42,446 bases of DNA from NCBI GenBank assembly GCA_024278175.1, contig JAJRTS010000107.1:1-42446 (forward strand), given 5' to 3'. Numbering within the stretch: position 1 is the first letter of the stretch; every line of letters begins with the position of its first letter. The stretch is from Gemmatimonadales bacterium (GTDB lineage: Bacteria > Gemmatimonadota > Glassbacteria > GWA2-58-10). The translations under genes were made by a program, and so were the position numbers. Under the pieces are notes generated by a model that was not told where the DNA came from, did not search any database, and saw only the letters and a list, made by a program, of their open reading frames with translations. Below are positions 31,170 to 39,577 of this stretch, piece by piece.

Positions 31170-33533
31170 ATGAGCCCTCCGGCAACACAAAAGTTTTTCC
31201 GTAGCGCCTGGCTCCCCTGGCTGAGTGTGGTTGTCGCGGCGGCCGTTGCGTTCATCCCCGTTTTGAGCGCCGGGTACGTGCAGTGGGACGATGTTCTGCT
31301 GACCAACAAGCTGGCCCTGCGCGGGATGGACGCCGAGCACCTGCGCAATATCCTCCTGCCCGGCGGCGGTGCATACCAACCCGTGCGCGACCTCTATTTC
31401 TCGCTGATCTACCGTTTCAGCGGTTTCGAGCCATTTGGCTACCACCTGGCCAACTGGCTGTTGTATCTGGTCGTAGCCGCGCTGGCCGTGCGCTGTGCCG
31501 CCGTCATTTGCCACCGGGCCGGCTGTGGACGCACCGGGTGGGCGCTTATCCCCTGGCTGACCGGAGTGCTGTTCGTCCTGCATCCGCTGCACGTGGAGGT
31601 CGTCGCCTGGATGCAGGGCAACAAGGACTTGCTCGTCTCGGCGTTTTCCCTGGGCGCGTTCCTGTGCTGGGAGAAATACACGCGCCCGAGCGGCGGAGGA
31701 ATCAGCTACTACATTGCGGCGCTGCTGCTGTTCCTGCTGGCTCTGGGCAGCAAACCCTCGGCGGTCAGTTTCCCGCTGGTCCTGCTCACGTTCGACCTGT
31801 TGTTTCCCGGCGGCAAAGCGGCCAGGGCAAAGGGAGTGGCAGCCCGCCTTGTTGCGCTGGTCCCGCGTTATCTGCCGGTCCTGATCCCGGCGGCGATACT
31901 GACGATCTATTTCGTGCTCTTCAGCGGGGCGATGGACAGCACGAGACTAAGCGCCGGAAACTTCCTGGCGATCCCGCTGATCCTGCTGGAATATTACCGC
32001 CTGCTGCTGCTGCCGGTGGGCCTGAGCCACCGTTACCTCGATCCGCAGTTCAGTTCCCTGGCCGATCCGGCCTGGTGGGCCGGTGTGCTGCTGACAGTGG
32101 CGATAATCTATCCGGCCTGGCGCCGGGTGCGCAAACAGCCGCTGGTCGCATTCGGGATAGCGTGGTTCTATATCTGCTGGCTGCCCCAGAGCAACCTGTT
32201 TCCGATCGCGATCCGGGTGGCGGACCGCTACGTTTTTTTATCCATCCTGGGGGTAGCGCTGGCTGGTGCCGGCGCGCTGGTGGCCGTACTTGAAAAAGCG
32301 TATGGCCACCAGCGGGCTTTCGGCCGCGCCGTGCTGGCCGGGGTGTTGCTGGCTGCCTTGCTGGGAACTTTAAGCTGGAACAGGTGCCTGGCCTGGCACG
32401 ACGGGGTCCGGCTATGGTCCGGCGCGGTGGCAAAATACCCTGACCGCAGCTTCTATCACTACGGCCTGGCCGAGGCTTATCTGGAGCAAAACGAGCGGGC
32501 GGCCGCGCGCAGATCGTTCGCCAGGGCAGCGGAGTTATCTCCCGGCGACGCGCGCAACTGGATCAGCCTAGCATACATGCTGAAACAGGACGGGGAGCCG
32601 GACAAGGCGGAAGCGTACTACCTGCGGGCGCTGAAGCTCGACAGGGGCAGTTTCAACGCGGTCAACAGCCTGGGCAATATCTATTCCCGCACGGGCCGCG
32701 ACTCCCTGGCGCTGGAATATTACCGCCGCGCCCTGGACATTCGCCCCGGTAACTACATGACGGTCTCCAACCTGTCCCAGCTTTACCGTAAGCTGGGCCG
32801 CGACCGGCAGGCCGACAGCCTGCTCGGCTCTCTGGAGCGCGGTGACCTTCCCCAGCCGGTAGTCCTGCTGCGACGCGGACGGCGCTTTATCGAACAGGGC
32901 CGGCTTGACAGCGCGCGGGCCAGGTTCCAGCGGGCCGTGGAACTGGACCGCAACATGATGCCTGCCTGGGCCGGCCTGGGCGAGGTCTACCTGCGCCAGG
33001 ACTCCCTTGCCCGGGCGATTGAAATCATGAGACTGGTGAACGAGCGCAGCGAACCCGGCTGGAATCTGCTCAACAACATGGCCCTGGCGTTCGAGCGCGC
33101 GGGAGAGCCGGACTCCGCGATAGTATATTATCGTCAGGCATACCGCGCGGAACCGGATTCGGCGATGAGCGCGATCAATCTGGCTGTCAACCTCAACCGC
33201 CGGGGCCGCCGCGCTGAGGCTATCGCTATCCTGCGGAAGCTGTTGACCGGCCAGCCGGACAATTTCCCGGCCCTGCGCAACCTGGGCAACTGGCTCACCC
33301 TGGATGAGCGTTACGAGGAGGCCGCACTGAGCTACAGCCGCGCGCTGGCAGTGAACCCGGACGACCCCAACGCGCACTACAGCCTGGGACGGCTCTACCT
33401 TCAGTTCCTCGGGCGTCGCAGCGAGGCCCTGGCTCACCTTCGCGAAAGCCTGCGCCTGGACCCGGCCCAGCCACAGGCCCCGGCCCTGCGTCAGGCCGTG
33501 CAGCAACTGGAAGCCGCGCTGGCGGGCAACTGA
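31170..33533 (+). CDS. TMTC-like membrane glycosyltransferase with TPR domain
   Basis: A 787-residue protein. The first 400 residues contain about ten hydrophobic segments and the GT-C pattern of TMTC-type O-mannosyltransferases: an acidic GYVQWDDVLL just after the first membrane segment, FHPLHVE-like VLHPLHVEVVAWMQGNKDLL, and SKPSAVSFPLVLLTFDLLFPGG. The C-terminal half (from about 425) is a chain of some eight to ten tetratricopeptide repeats, such as AEAYYLRALKLDRGSFNAV and ALEYYRRALDIRPGNYMTV. It probably sits in the inner membrane with the TPR part outside, transferring sugar from a polyprenyl donor; bacterial members have no well-defined substrate. ATG 31170 has GAGAAG upstream. Confidence 0.78.
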   Translation: MSPPATQKFFRSAWLPWLSVVVAAAVAFIPVLSAGYVQWDDVLLTNKLALRGMDAEHLRNILLPGGGAYQPVRDLYFSLIYRFSGFEPFGYHLANWLLYLVVAALAVRCAAVICHRAGCGRTGWALIPWLTGVLFVLHPLHVEVVAWMQGNKDLLVSAFSLGAFLCWEKYTRPSGGGISYYIAALLLFLLALGSKPSAVSFPLVLLTFDLLFPGGKAARAKGVAARLVALVPRYLPVLIPAAILTIYFVLFSGAMDSTRLSAGNFLAIPLILLEYYRLLLLPVGLSHRYLDPQFSSLADPAWWAGVLLTVAIIYPAWRRVRKQPLVAFGIAWFYICWLPQSNLFPIAIRVADRYVFLSILGVALAGAGALVAVLEKAYGHQRAFGRAVLAGVLLAALLGTLSWNRCLAWHDGVRLWSGAVAKYPDRSFYHYGLAEAYLEQNERAAARRSFARAAELSPGDARNWISLAYMLKQDGEPDKAEAYYLRALKLDRGSFNAVNSLGNIYSRTGRDSLALEYYRRALDIRPGNYMTVSNLSQLYRKLGRDRQADSLLGSLERGDLPQPVVLLRRGRRFIEQGRLDSARARFQRAVELDRNMMPAWAGLGEVYLRQDSLARAIEIMRLVNERSEPGWNLLNNMALAFERAGEPDSAIVYYRQAYRAEPDSAMSAINLAVNLNRRGRRAEAIAILRKLLTGQPDNFPALRNLGNWLTLDERYEEAALSYSRALAVNPDDPNAHYSLGRLYLQFLGRRSEALAHLRESLRLDPAQPQAPALRQAVQQLEAALAGN

Positions 33534-33623
33534 ACCGAACCAACCGCCGGGGTGAGTTTAGAGTGGTTCTCGAAACAATTGTTCGCTTGATTATCCTTCG
33601 AAAAGCCGCTCTTTCCCTCGTAA

Positions 33624-33697
33624 GGGCGAGGCATGCCTCGCCCGCAAAAAATACAGCCGACGCACAGGTTAACGGAAGAACACGAGGGCAAGCCCCT
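33624..33697. repeat. Palindrome GGGCGAGGCATGCCTCGCCC and repeat R5 copy 2
   Basis: 33624-33643 is a perfect 20-base palindrome of a type seen as scattered short repeats in many bacterial genomes. 33678-33697 reads GAACACGAGGGCAAGCCCCT, one base different from 19026-19045. The rest of the gap 33534-33967 contains only the terminator at 33879. Confidence 0.65.
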
Positions 33698-33878
33698 GCG
33701 ATATTCTACGAACAACCGAAGCTTTTCCGTACCATTCTCAGGATTTTCCTGCCCTCGCAAAAAGACGAAACTTTTGATAACAGCGATAGAGGGCAAGTGT
33801 CAGGATCGGTTAAGGACAACCGGGAGATCGCAATCCGTCAAATGACCCCGTTGAAGGCATGAAGCATGCTTTTCATCT

Positions 33879-33915
33879 AAAAAACCTCCCCCGGTTACCC
33901 GGTGGGAGGTTTTTT
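33879..33915. terminator. Bidirectional intrinsic terminator
   Basis: AAAAAACCTCCC-CCGG...CCGG-TGGGAGGTTTTTT gives a strong hairpin with U-runs in both directions. It serves the convergent lolA gene (53 bases away) and possibly the TMTC-like gene. Confidence 0.85.
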
Positions 33916-33967
33916 AATCGAACTGGGATCATCGGACCGGCAAATTATCACGACAGACCACTTCGCC

Positions 33968-34672
33968 CTAATTGGCCGCTCCGCCGCCATGCCGGATCAC
34001 CTGTGTACCCGCGGGCAGATTGAACGTGAACCGAGAGTCGCTGAGCTTCAGGTTATCCTTCTGGTTGCTGTATTCCAGCATCGTGCTGTCGCCGTTCTTC
34101 TGCACGATCACCGTCTTGACCGGATACCACTTGCCGTCGCTGACAGTCAGCATCACTTTTCCCAAACTCAGCGCGGGGCTGGCTGCCGCGGAGCCGGGGA
34201 TCGGAGTCAGGGCCAGCGTGTAATAGCTGCCACCCCCCTCCCACGGACCCGTTTCCACAAGTTTCACGGTGAACTGCTCCTGGATGCCGGCCACCGAACC
34301 GCCGAACCCGACAAACATCGCGCTCAGTCCGCTGGACTGCTTGAGCGAGAGCTCGTGGACCTGCTTGAGATCAGGATAGTGCAGCCAGACGTGGTTGTAG
34401 TTGATAATCAACTGCTGGCGCTCGGGAGACTGGGTGTCGAGCACCAGCTTGTCCGGGTTGCGGAAGTAAAACTTGCCCTCGCTCACTATGCTCTCGTCGA
34501 ACAGGGCCATCCGCTTGGTCTGCACGAAATCAGCCTGCAGGTCTTCCATCCGGCTGTTGGCCCGGTTCATCCGCCCCAGCACATCATCGACCGACATTGC
34601 GGCCGCCTGCGCCACGACGGCGCTGCACAGGCAGGTGGCGGCTATGATAAAAACAGACAGGTATTTGCTCAT
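33968..34672 (-). CDS. lolA: LolA-type outer-membrane lipoprotein carrier
   Basis: A 234-residue periplasmic protein with a signal peptide (SKYLSVFIIAATCLCSAVVAQA). It shows the LolA layout: DDVLGRMNRANSRMEDLQADFVQTKRM, then GKFYFRNPDKLVLDT, QQLIINYNHVWLHYPDLKQV, a LTPIPGS region and DSRFTFNLPAGTQVI near the end. LolA takes lipoproteins from the LolCDE exporter to the outer membrane. A LolD-like ATPase lies two genes upstream, but no LolC/E permease is in the window. AGGAGT lies about ten bases before the ATG. R1 copy 5 abuts this site on the upstream side. Confidence 0.85.
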   Translation of the reverse strand: MSKYLSVFIIAATCLCSAVVAQAAAMSVDDVLGRMNRANSRMEDLQADFVQTKRMALFDESIVSEGKFYFRNPDKLVLDTQSPERQQLIINYNHVWLHYPDLKQVHELSLKQSSGLSAMFVGFGGSVAGIQEQFTVKLVETGPWEGGGSYYTLALTPIPGSAAASPALSLGKVMLTVSDGKWYPVKTVIVQKNGDSTMLEYSNQKDNLKLSDSRFTFNLPAGTQVIRHGGGAAN

Positions 34673-34689
34673 TAAACGGTAACTCCTGA

Positions 34690-34903
34690 GAGGGGCGCCC
34701 TCAATAAAACTCTCAACGCCCTTTAATTAAATATTTTCCCTAGGCAAGTTGTCAAGGGCAAAGCAAGCCGTTCTTTTTACCGGTTCTGCTGTTCGTTTTA
34801 TTTCAAGCAGTTAGATTGCTCATGTCCGGTTTCGGCCAGTATAACAGAGAACGGCCCTTGACAACCCTTGTTCCCATTCTTTCGTATTTTTCGGGCACGC
34901 TTC
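34690..34903 (+). repeat. Repeat R1, copy 5
   Basis: Starts GAGAGGGGCGCCCTCAATAAAA. The left hairpin is degraded (GGGCGCCCTCA against TCAACGCCC), but the internal arms TTGTCAAGGGC and GCCCTTGACAACC are intact. It ends TTTCGTATTTTTCGGGCACGC. Relative to the flanking minus-strand genes it lies between the radical SAM stop and the lolA ribosome-binding site. Confidence 0.82.
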
Positions 34904-34922
34904 TATATCGGATGCGGTTCGA

Positions 34923-35948
34923 CTACCGGACAGCGCCCACCGCTTCGTTTGGCTTACGGTCCACCGAGTGCTGGGCGAAGTATTCCTTGATCAACGCGGG
35001 CAACGGCCGCTCCAGGTAGCTGCGGATCGAAACGTAGCAGCCACCGCAGTCGTTATACGGCACGAACTCGCGCTTGATCTGCCTGATAGAGGTGTATTCC
35101 TTGTCGTGCATCGAACAGGGCTTGAGGGTCCCCTGCGGCGTAACCACCAGGAAGCGCTTGCCCGCGCTGCAGGACTTCATCTCGCCCTTCTCGAAAAATT
35201 CCAGCGTACCCTGGAGGTTGAAATCCGCGTTCATGATCCGGCCGCAGTTGAGCTCCTTGTAGGAGCGCAACTGGTCGAACTGGCCATGAAGTTGCTCCAG
35301 GTCTTCCTCGCTGCTGATAGTATAGTCGCGGTTGCCTGTGCGCAGCACCGAGTAGGCGCTGTAGGAGATACTCACGCCCCAGCGCTCCGCCACCCGCGCG
35401 ATATCCATAATGTAAGGCATGTTTTCTCTTGTGATCGCGCAGTTGAGCACGATATCATCGTGGCCCAGCGCGGCCAGCGCGGGGATAGTCTTGTCCAGCT
35501 TGGCGAACAGGCCCTTTGTGCCGCGCCACTGATCGTGACGCTCATCGGGAAAGCAGAGGCTGATCGAAAGCTGGTTGATTCCGGCTTCGCGCATCGCCAG
35601 GTACTTTTCCTCCGTCAGCAGCCAGCCGTTGGTGACAACGATCAGGTAGGGGGCCGCACTGCCCGCCGGTTTGACCGCCTTCAACACCTCGACCAGATCC
35701 TTGCGCAGCAGGGGTTCACCGCCGGAGACCTGCACGATCACCGGCTTGAGCCGCTTCATCAGCTTGCGGTAACCCTCCGGACCGATCCTCTTTTCGTCCT
35801 CGATTATCCCGCCCATGTTGCAATGCTTGCAGTCATTACAACAGGAATATGTCATTTCCAAAGAAACCACCGTGGGATAACCCGCAATGTAGGCCGGAAT
35901 CCCTTTGGCTAGTATCGAGGCTGTTTCCGTACGGGTCAGCTTCTTCAT
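34923..35948 (-). CDS. Radical SAM protein with SPASM-like C-terminus
   Basis: A 341-residue radical SAM enzyme. The cluster motif C-x3-C-x2-C is in YSCCNDCKHCN (Cys36, Cys40, Cys43), followed by QVSGGEPLLR (the GGE motif). The C-terminal region has further cysteines in SCSAGKRF, LKPCSMHD and YNDCGGC, typical of a SPASM/twitch auxiliary-cluster domain with its '...G...pC' pattern. Relatives modify peptides, cofactors or lipids; no precursor peptide or obvious substrate gene is near. The start ATG overlaps the stop of the ABC ATPase gene (ATGA), so the two are translationally coupled. Its role may be linked to that transporter, but the pairing has no familiar precedent to me. Confidence 0.82.
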   Translation of the reverse strand: MKKLTRTETASILAKGIPAYIAGYPTVVSLEMTYSCCNDCKHCNMGGIIEDEKRIGPEGYRKLMKRLKPVIVQVSGGEPLLRKDLVEVLKAVKPAGSAAPYLIVVTNGWLLTEEKYLAMREAGINQLSISLCFPDERHDQWRGTKGLFAKLDKTIPALAALGHDDIVLNCAITRENMPYIMDIARVAERWGVSISYSAYSVLRTGNRDYTISSEEDLEQLHGQFDQLRSYKELNCGRIMNADFNLQGTLEFFEKGEMKSCSAGKRFLVVTPQGTLKPCSMHDKEYTSIRQIKREFVPYNDCGGCYVSIRSYLERPLPALIKEYFAQHSVDRKPNEAVGAVR

Positions 35949-36703
35949 TTATGCCGCCCTTCTCCGTTAATACACCCGTCCACCATGTACAATGTGCGGT
36001 CGCCCTGCCCGGCGACCTCCGGGTCATGGGTGACCATGATGATGGTCTGCCCATGCTCCGAGTTCAGCTTGCAGAGTATTTCCAGTACCTTTTCCGTATT
36101 CTGTCTGTCCAGGCTGCCGGTGGGCTCGTCGGCCAGCAGAATCGCGGGACGGCGTACCAGCGCCCTGGCGATCGCCACCCGCTGTTGCTCGCCGATGGAC
36201 ATCTCGGCGGGACGGCGATGGAGTTTATCACCCAGGCCCACCAGCTCGAGAAGCTCTGTCGGCGAAGGCAACCCTTTGCGTTGACTGCCGTTGCGAAATA
36301 TTGTCAGGCGCGTGGCGATCTCAACGTTCTCAACCGATGTCAGTGTGGGCAGCAGGTTGAAACGCTGGAACACGAACCCGATCTTGTCGTAGCGCATCCG
36401 CGTAATATCGGCATCGCCACGACCGGTCAACTCCACGCCATCGAGCCAGATCCGCCCGCTGTCGGAGTGAGTCAGGCCGCCGAGCAGATAGAGCAAGGTC
36501 GATTTACCGGAACCGGACGGACCCATCAGGCTGAAAAACTCGCCCTGATCAACACTGAAAGACACCTCTTTCAGCACTTGGGTTGTGTTGCCGCCGCTAC
36601 GGTAATCCTTGCGTAAGTTTTCGACCCTGATGGCCTTATTTCCATTATTCGCTGTGATGTGAGATGCTCCTGATTGAGCTTCCACCCCTGTACCCGACCT
36701 CAT
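35945..36703 (-). CDS. LolD/MacB-type ABC transporter ATPase
   Basis: A 252-residue ABC ATPase. Walker A is GPSGSGKS (61-68), the Q-loop FVFQRFNLLPTLT, Walker B ILLADEPTGSLD, and the H-loop MVTHDPE. The signature is MSIGEQQR (about 167) where LSGGQQQR is usual; the I and E are unusual but the core G-x-QQR is kept. Sequence style places it with LolD/MacB/FtsE-like exporters. No permease gene is adjacent. It has a very good promoter (36736-36764) and a short leader with a hairpin (CCGGCA/TGCCGG) just before the ATG; no Shine-Dalgarno site is evident. It overlaps the radical SAM gene. Confidence 0.85.
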   Translation of the reverse strand: MRSGTGVEAQSGASHITANNGNKAIRVENLRKDYRSGGNTTQVLKEVSFSVDQGEFFSLMGPSGSGKSTLLYLLGGLTHSDSGRIWLDGVELTGRGDADITRMRYDKIGFVFQRFNLLPTLTSVENVEIATRLTIFRNGSQRKGLPSPTELLELVGLGDKLHRRPAEMSIGEQQRVAIARALVRRPAILLADEPTGSLDRQNTEKVLEILCKLNSEHGQTIIMVTHDPEVAGQGDRTLYMVDGCINGEGRHK

Positions 36704-36735
36704 AGCGCCGGCAACAATATAACCCTGCCGGTCTC

Positions 36736-36764
36736 AGTATAGCAGCGGACAATAAGTTAGTCAA
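36736..36764 (-). promoter_or_regulatory. Strong sigma-70-type promoter of the ABC-radical SAM unit
   Basis: Minus-strand -35 TTGACT (36759-36764), 17-base spacer, -10 TATACT (36736-36741). Transcription would start near 36729, giving a leader of about 26 bases that contains the CCGGCA-(12)-TGCCGG stem-loop directly before the start codon. Confidence 0.7.
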
Positions 36765-36815
36765 GTTTGAAAGGATTCCGGTACGTTTTATTTTTACCGT
36801 CAATCAGGGCCGCTG

Positions 36816-36860
36816 TAATGAACTACCCAGTGGCAAGCCGCGAGGAATGCTCTTCGCTAA
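36816..36860 (+). repeat. Repeat R4, copy c
   Basis: TAATGAACTACCCAGTGGCA followed by AGCCGCGAGGAATGCTCTTCG. It matches 1481-1517 at the left and 1671-1702 at the right (GCGAGGAAT, CTTTTCG/CTCTTCG). The left half of the dyad has decayed. Confidence 0.5.
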
Positions 36861-36961
36861 AATCCATTACTCTTTTTCGCCGCCCGCAGGGATGTGAATC
36901 ACCCCTTCGGCTGATCCCCGAGAGCCGGATTCAACTGACAACCGTTTTGCTCGACAGGCAT

Positions 36962-37175
36962 AGAGGGGCGTTGAAATAAAGACATTCAACGCCCTATGGT
37001 GAAAAATTTCGTTTGTTCGGTTGTCAAGGGCAAGGCAAGCCGTTTCTTTTGCTGATCCTGTTACTTATGTTGTATCAAGCCGTTGCGTCGCTCGAGCTGT
37101 TTTGGACCGGCCTGGCTGGAAACGGCCCTTGACAACCAGGCGCCCATACTTTCGAATACTTCAACACGCTGCTAG
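36962..37175 (+). repeat. Repeat R1, copy 6
   Basis: Starts AGAGGGGCGTTGAAATAAAG with a perfect GGGCGTTGA/TCAACGCCC hairpin. The arms are GGTTGTCAAGGGC and GGAAACGGCCCTTGACAACC, and the end is TTCAACACGCTGCTAG. The terminal CTAG supplies, on the opposite strand, the TAG stop of slt. Between the ABC promoter and the slt 3' end. Confidence 0.88.
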
Positions 37176-39538
37176 TTAACGGCTGAAAACTCCGGAAGTT
37201 TCCAGGCGAACAGGTTCCGGCTCTCTCCGCCCAGCTCCTGGTAGCGCCAGTAGTTGGTCAGCACTATTCTATTGTAATAATACGTCTCTTCCAGTGGAAT
37301 CAACTCGATAAAAAGATCCAGATCGAACCCGTCCTGCGTCACACCGGCCTGGCGCGATCGTTCCAGCCAGGCGGGCAGGTTGCGGGGATCGGCGTTGTAG
37401 CTGGAGATTGCCAGCGCGATATTCCCGTCGTACTTCTTCAGATTGCTGGACAGGAACTTGACGCCCAAGCGGATATTGACCGCCGGGTCGTAGAGCCTGC
37501 GGGTGCCGACCCTGCCGATTCCCTCGCCCCTGGCCAGGCGGCGGCCCACCGACGGCAGCAGTTGCATCAGGCCCACCGCGCCCGCGTGACTTTTAGCTTC
37601 CGGGTGGAAATTGGATTCCTGGCGCATGACCGCCGTGATCAGCCCCGGCGGGATTGCCCGGCGTTCGCCCTCGCGAACGATCACTTTCGTGTTCTGCCTG
37701 GGACTTAGAAACGCGATCCGCCAGAAATTTTCCGGCAGGCCCAGCCCTCCCTGCTGAAGATATTTCCTGAACGGTCCGCGGAATCCGCGCAACACCCGGC
37801 TGAACAGACCGGCGTCGAGAAAATTCTCGTGGTAGCTGAAACGCAGCCGCAGGTCCCCGGGCGCAAGTGACATCCCGTGAGCATAGATATAGGCGGCCTC
37901 GGCGTGGAAACCCAGCTCCCGCCACTTTCCGGCATGCTCCTGCACGGTGCGGCCGACCGTGCTCATCGTATCGGGAAACCGCGGCGACTGAACCATCGGC
38001 AACTGGCTGACCCAGGGAACGCCCCCCTGCCGGCCCTTGAGTATTCCGTGCTTGAGCGACCGTGCCCTGATCCCGTAATAAGTATAGGGATAGACTCTGG
38101 ACAGGACGGCGAACGTGCGCGCCGCCATTTCCTCATCGCCCAGTACCTGCTGGCTCTTGCCCAGAAAAAGCATCGTGCGCTGCCAGCCCTCGTAAGCGCT
38201 GAAACGGGCACCGGCCCAGGGGGAGAGCACCTCGAGTGCCTCCGGGTAGCGACCCTCGTGGTAGCAGATCAGCCCCGCGTAACTGACGATCTCCACGGCC
38301 AGTTCCTCGTCCGGCCCGGCTGCGAGCAAACCTTTCAGGCCCTCCAGCGCCTGCTCGAACCTGTCGCGCTCGATTTGGCTGCGTGCCAGCAACAGCCCGG
38401 CGTTCATCCTGGCGTCGCTGGCCGGGAAACGGGCGGCGGTAATCGAATCAACCGCGGCCACACGAGCGAAATAAGTGGCCGCATAGCCGAAATAGCGCCT
38501 CGCCGTGGAACGCCGCTTGCCGGACTTATACTTGCGCCAGGAGTAATCGTTCTTGCGCGCTATCGCCTGACATTTTTTTCCGCAACGGTAGTTGAACTCG
38601 GAGCGCAGCAGCAGGGCGCGCTCCATAAGCGCGCTGTTGGGGAAACGGGACGCGAACCGGCTGAAATATCTTTCCAACAGTTTTGCGTTACGACGGTTAT
38701 GCGAGAGCGTGCGGGCGGCGAACCCGCGGTTGATATTCTCGAAAATCCGCAGGTACGCCCGCTCCGCCTGCACAGAGTCGGGATAGCGCTTGATCAGGTC
38801 CGTCAAGACGGAGTGACCGCTCAGGCCTTGGGCAATCGCCCATTGGAGCATCTGTTCTGGACTGAGTTTCAACCCGCCCGCACCCTTGAGCGCCTCCACA
38901 ATCCGGCAGGCATCCTTCGCCTGGCTGTTGCCGGCGGACTCGTCCAGCAGCGCCTGGAGCGGGCCGGCGGCGGCCTTGTACTTTTTCTCCAGCAGCAGGC
39001 GACAGCCGGCCAGCAGCAGTATTCTGCGGGTAAACCGACTGACCGGCCAGGAGCGCCCGAACTCGAGAGCGGCCCGGTACAGCGCCTCGCCATCATGCCA
39101 GTTCACGGCGATAATCCCGGCGGCGCGGGCATATTCAGTTGTAAAGGGAAAGATGGAGTCAAGAGCGGTGAACCCGGCCGCGGCGGCGCGGAAATCAGTA
39201 AGAAAGGGCTGGCCCTCGCGCGAGATGTGGCGGAACGATGGTGCGCCTTTTACAATCCTGTCCACGAACTCGTCTTCTTCGTCCATCCCACGCTGAAACA
39301 GCGCCACGGCCCTGGCCAGACGGCCCAGGGAGTCCGCGCCCGTGGCCTCGCCGCCCAGCTTGATAACTTCCGTGTAAATTTTCTTGCGCACCGCCGGCGA
39401 GGCGTCGAAACTCTCCTGCAACCTCGCGACCGCGGCCGCGCCGCCTGCAACCAGCAGGCCGGGCAGGCTTACGGCAAGCAGCACCGCCATCAGCAGACAG
39501 ACGGGCAATTGATTGTTCAAGCGGCTGGATATATTCAT
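37172..39538 (-). CDS. Soluble lytic murein transglycosylase (Slt-type)
   Basis: A 788-residue periplasmic enzyme that cleaves peptidoglycan glycan strands to anhydro-muropeptides. It has an N-terminal signal/anchor (LPVCLLMAVLLAVSLPGLLVAGG), a long alpha-helical superhelix of TPR-like repeats (about 40-580), and a C-terminal SLT domain. The SLT domain has AVMRQESNFHPEAKSHAGAVGLMQL (catalytic Glu about 640), YDPAVNIRLGVKFL, ISSYNADPRNLPAWL and ELIPLEETYYYNRIV. The ATG follows an in-frame TTG and a weak GAG site. The stop codon is contributed by R1 copy 6. It lies 39 bases downstream of the phosphatase gene. With NamZ nearby it suggests a cell-wall turnover group. Confidence 0.88.
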   Translation of the reverse strand: MNISSRLNNQLPVCLLMAVLLAVSLPGLLVAGGAAAVARLQESFDASPAVRKKIYTEVIKLGGEATGADSLGRLARAVALFQRGMDEEDEFVDRIVKGAPSFRHISREGQPFLTDFRAAAAGFTALDSIFPFTTEYARAAGIIAVNWHDGEALYRAALEFGRSWPVSRFTRRILLLAGCRLLLEKKYKAAAGPLQALLDESAGNSQAKDACRIVEALKGAGGLKLSPEQMLQWAIAQGLSGHSVLTDLIKRYPDSVQAERAYLRIFENINRGFAARTLSHNRRNAKLLERYFSRFASRFPNSALMERALLLRSEFNYRCGKKCQAIARKNDYSWRKYKSGKRRSTARRYFGYAATYFARVAAVDSITAARFPASDARMNAGLLLARSQIERDRFEQALEGLKGLLAAGPDEELAVEIVSYAGLICYHEGRYPEALEVLSPWAGARFSAYEGWQRTMLFLGKSQQVLGDEEMAARTFAVLSRVYPYTYYGIRARSLKHGILKGRQGGVPWVSQLPMVQSPRFPDTMSTVGRTVQEHAGKWRELGFHAEAAYIYAHGMSLAPGDLRLRFSYHENFLDAGLFSRVLRGFRGPFRKYLQQGGLGLPENFWRIAFLSPRQNTKVIVREGERRAIPPGLITAVMRQESNFHPEAKSHAGAVGLMQLLPSVGRRLARGEGIGRVGTRRLYDPAVNIRLGVKFLSSNLKKYDGNIALAISSYNADPRNLPAWLERSRQAGVTQDGFDLDLFIELIPLEETYYYNRIVLTNYWRYQELGGESRNLFAWKLPEFSAVN

Positions 39539-39577
39539 CAAAGCTCTTGTTTTCCGGTAACAGACTGCGTGCAGGCG

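Noticed and set aside
34923-36764. RiPP (modified peptide) biosynthesis cluster based on the radical SAM and ABC genes
   Set aside because: No short precursor-like gene with a ribosome-binding site, no peptidase domain on the ABC protein and no permease were found nearby.
4632-37175. R1 repeats as a CRISPR array or tandem array
   Set aside because: The copies are kilobases apart, about 210 bp long, lie in both orientations and have no spacer structure or cas genes.
4632-37175. Target-site duplications flanking R1 copies
   Set aside because: Short matches such as TAG or TAAA at some copies are not consistent across the six; GCTGCT beside copy 3 is partly the element's own right end. No reliable duplication can be claimed.
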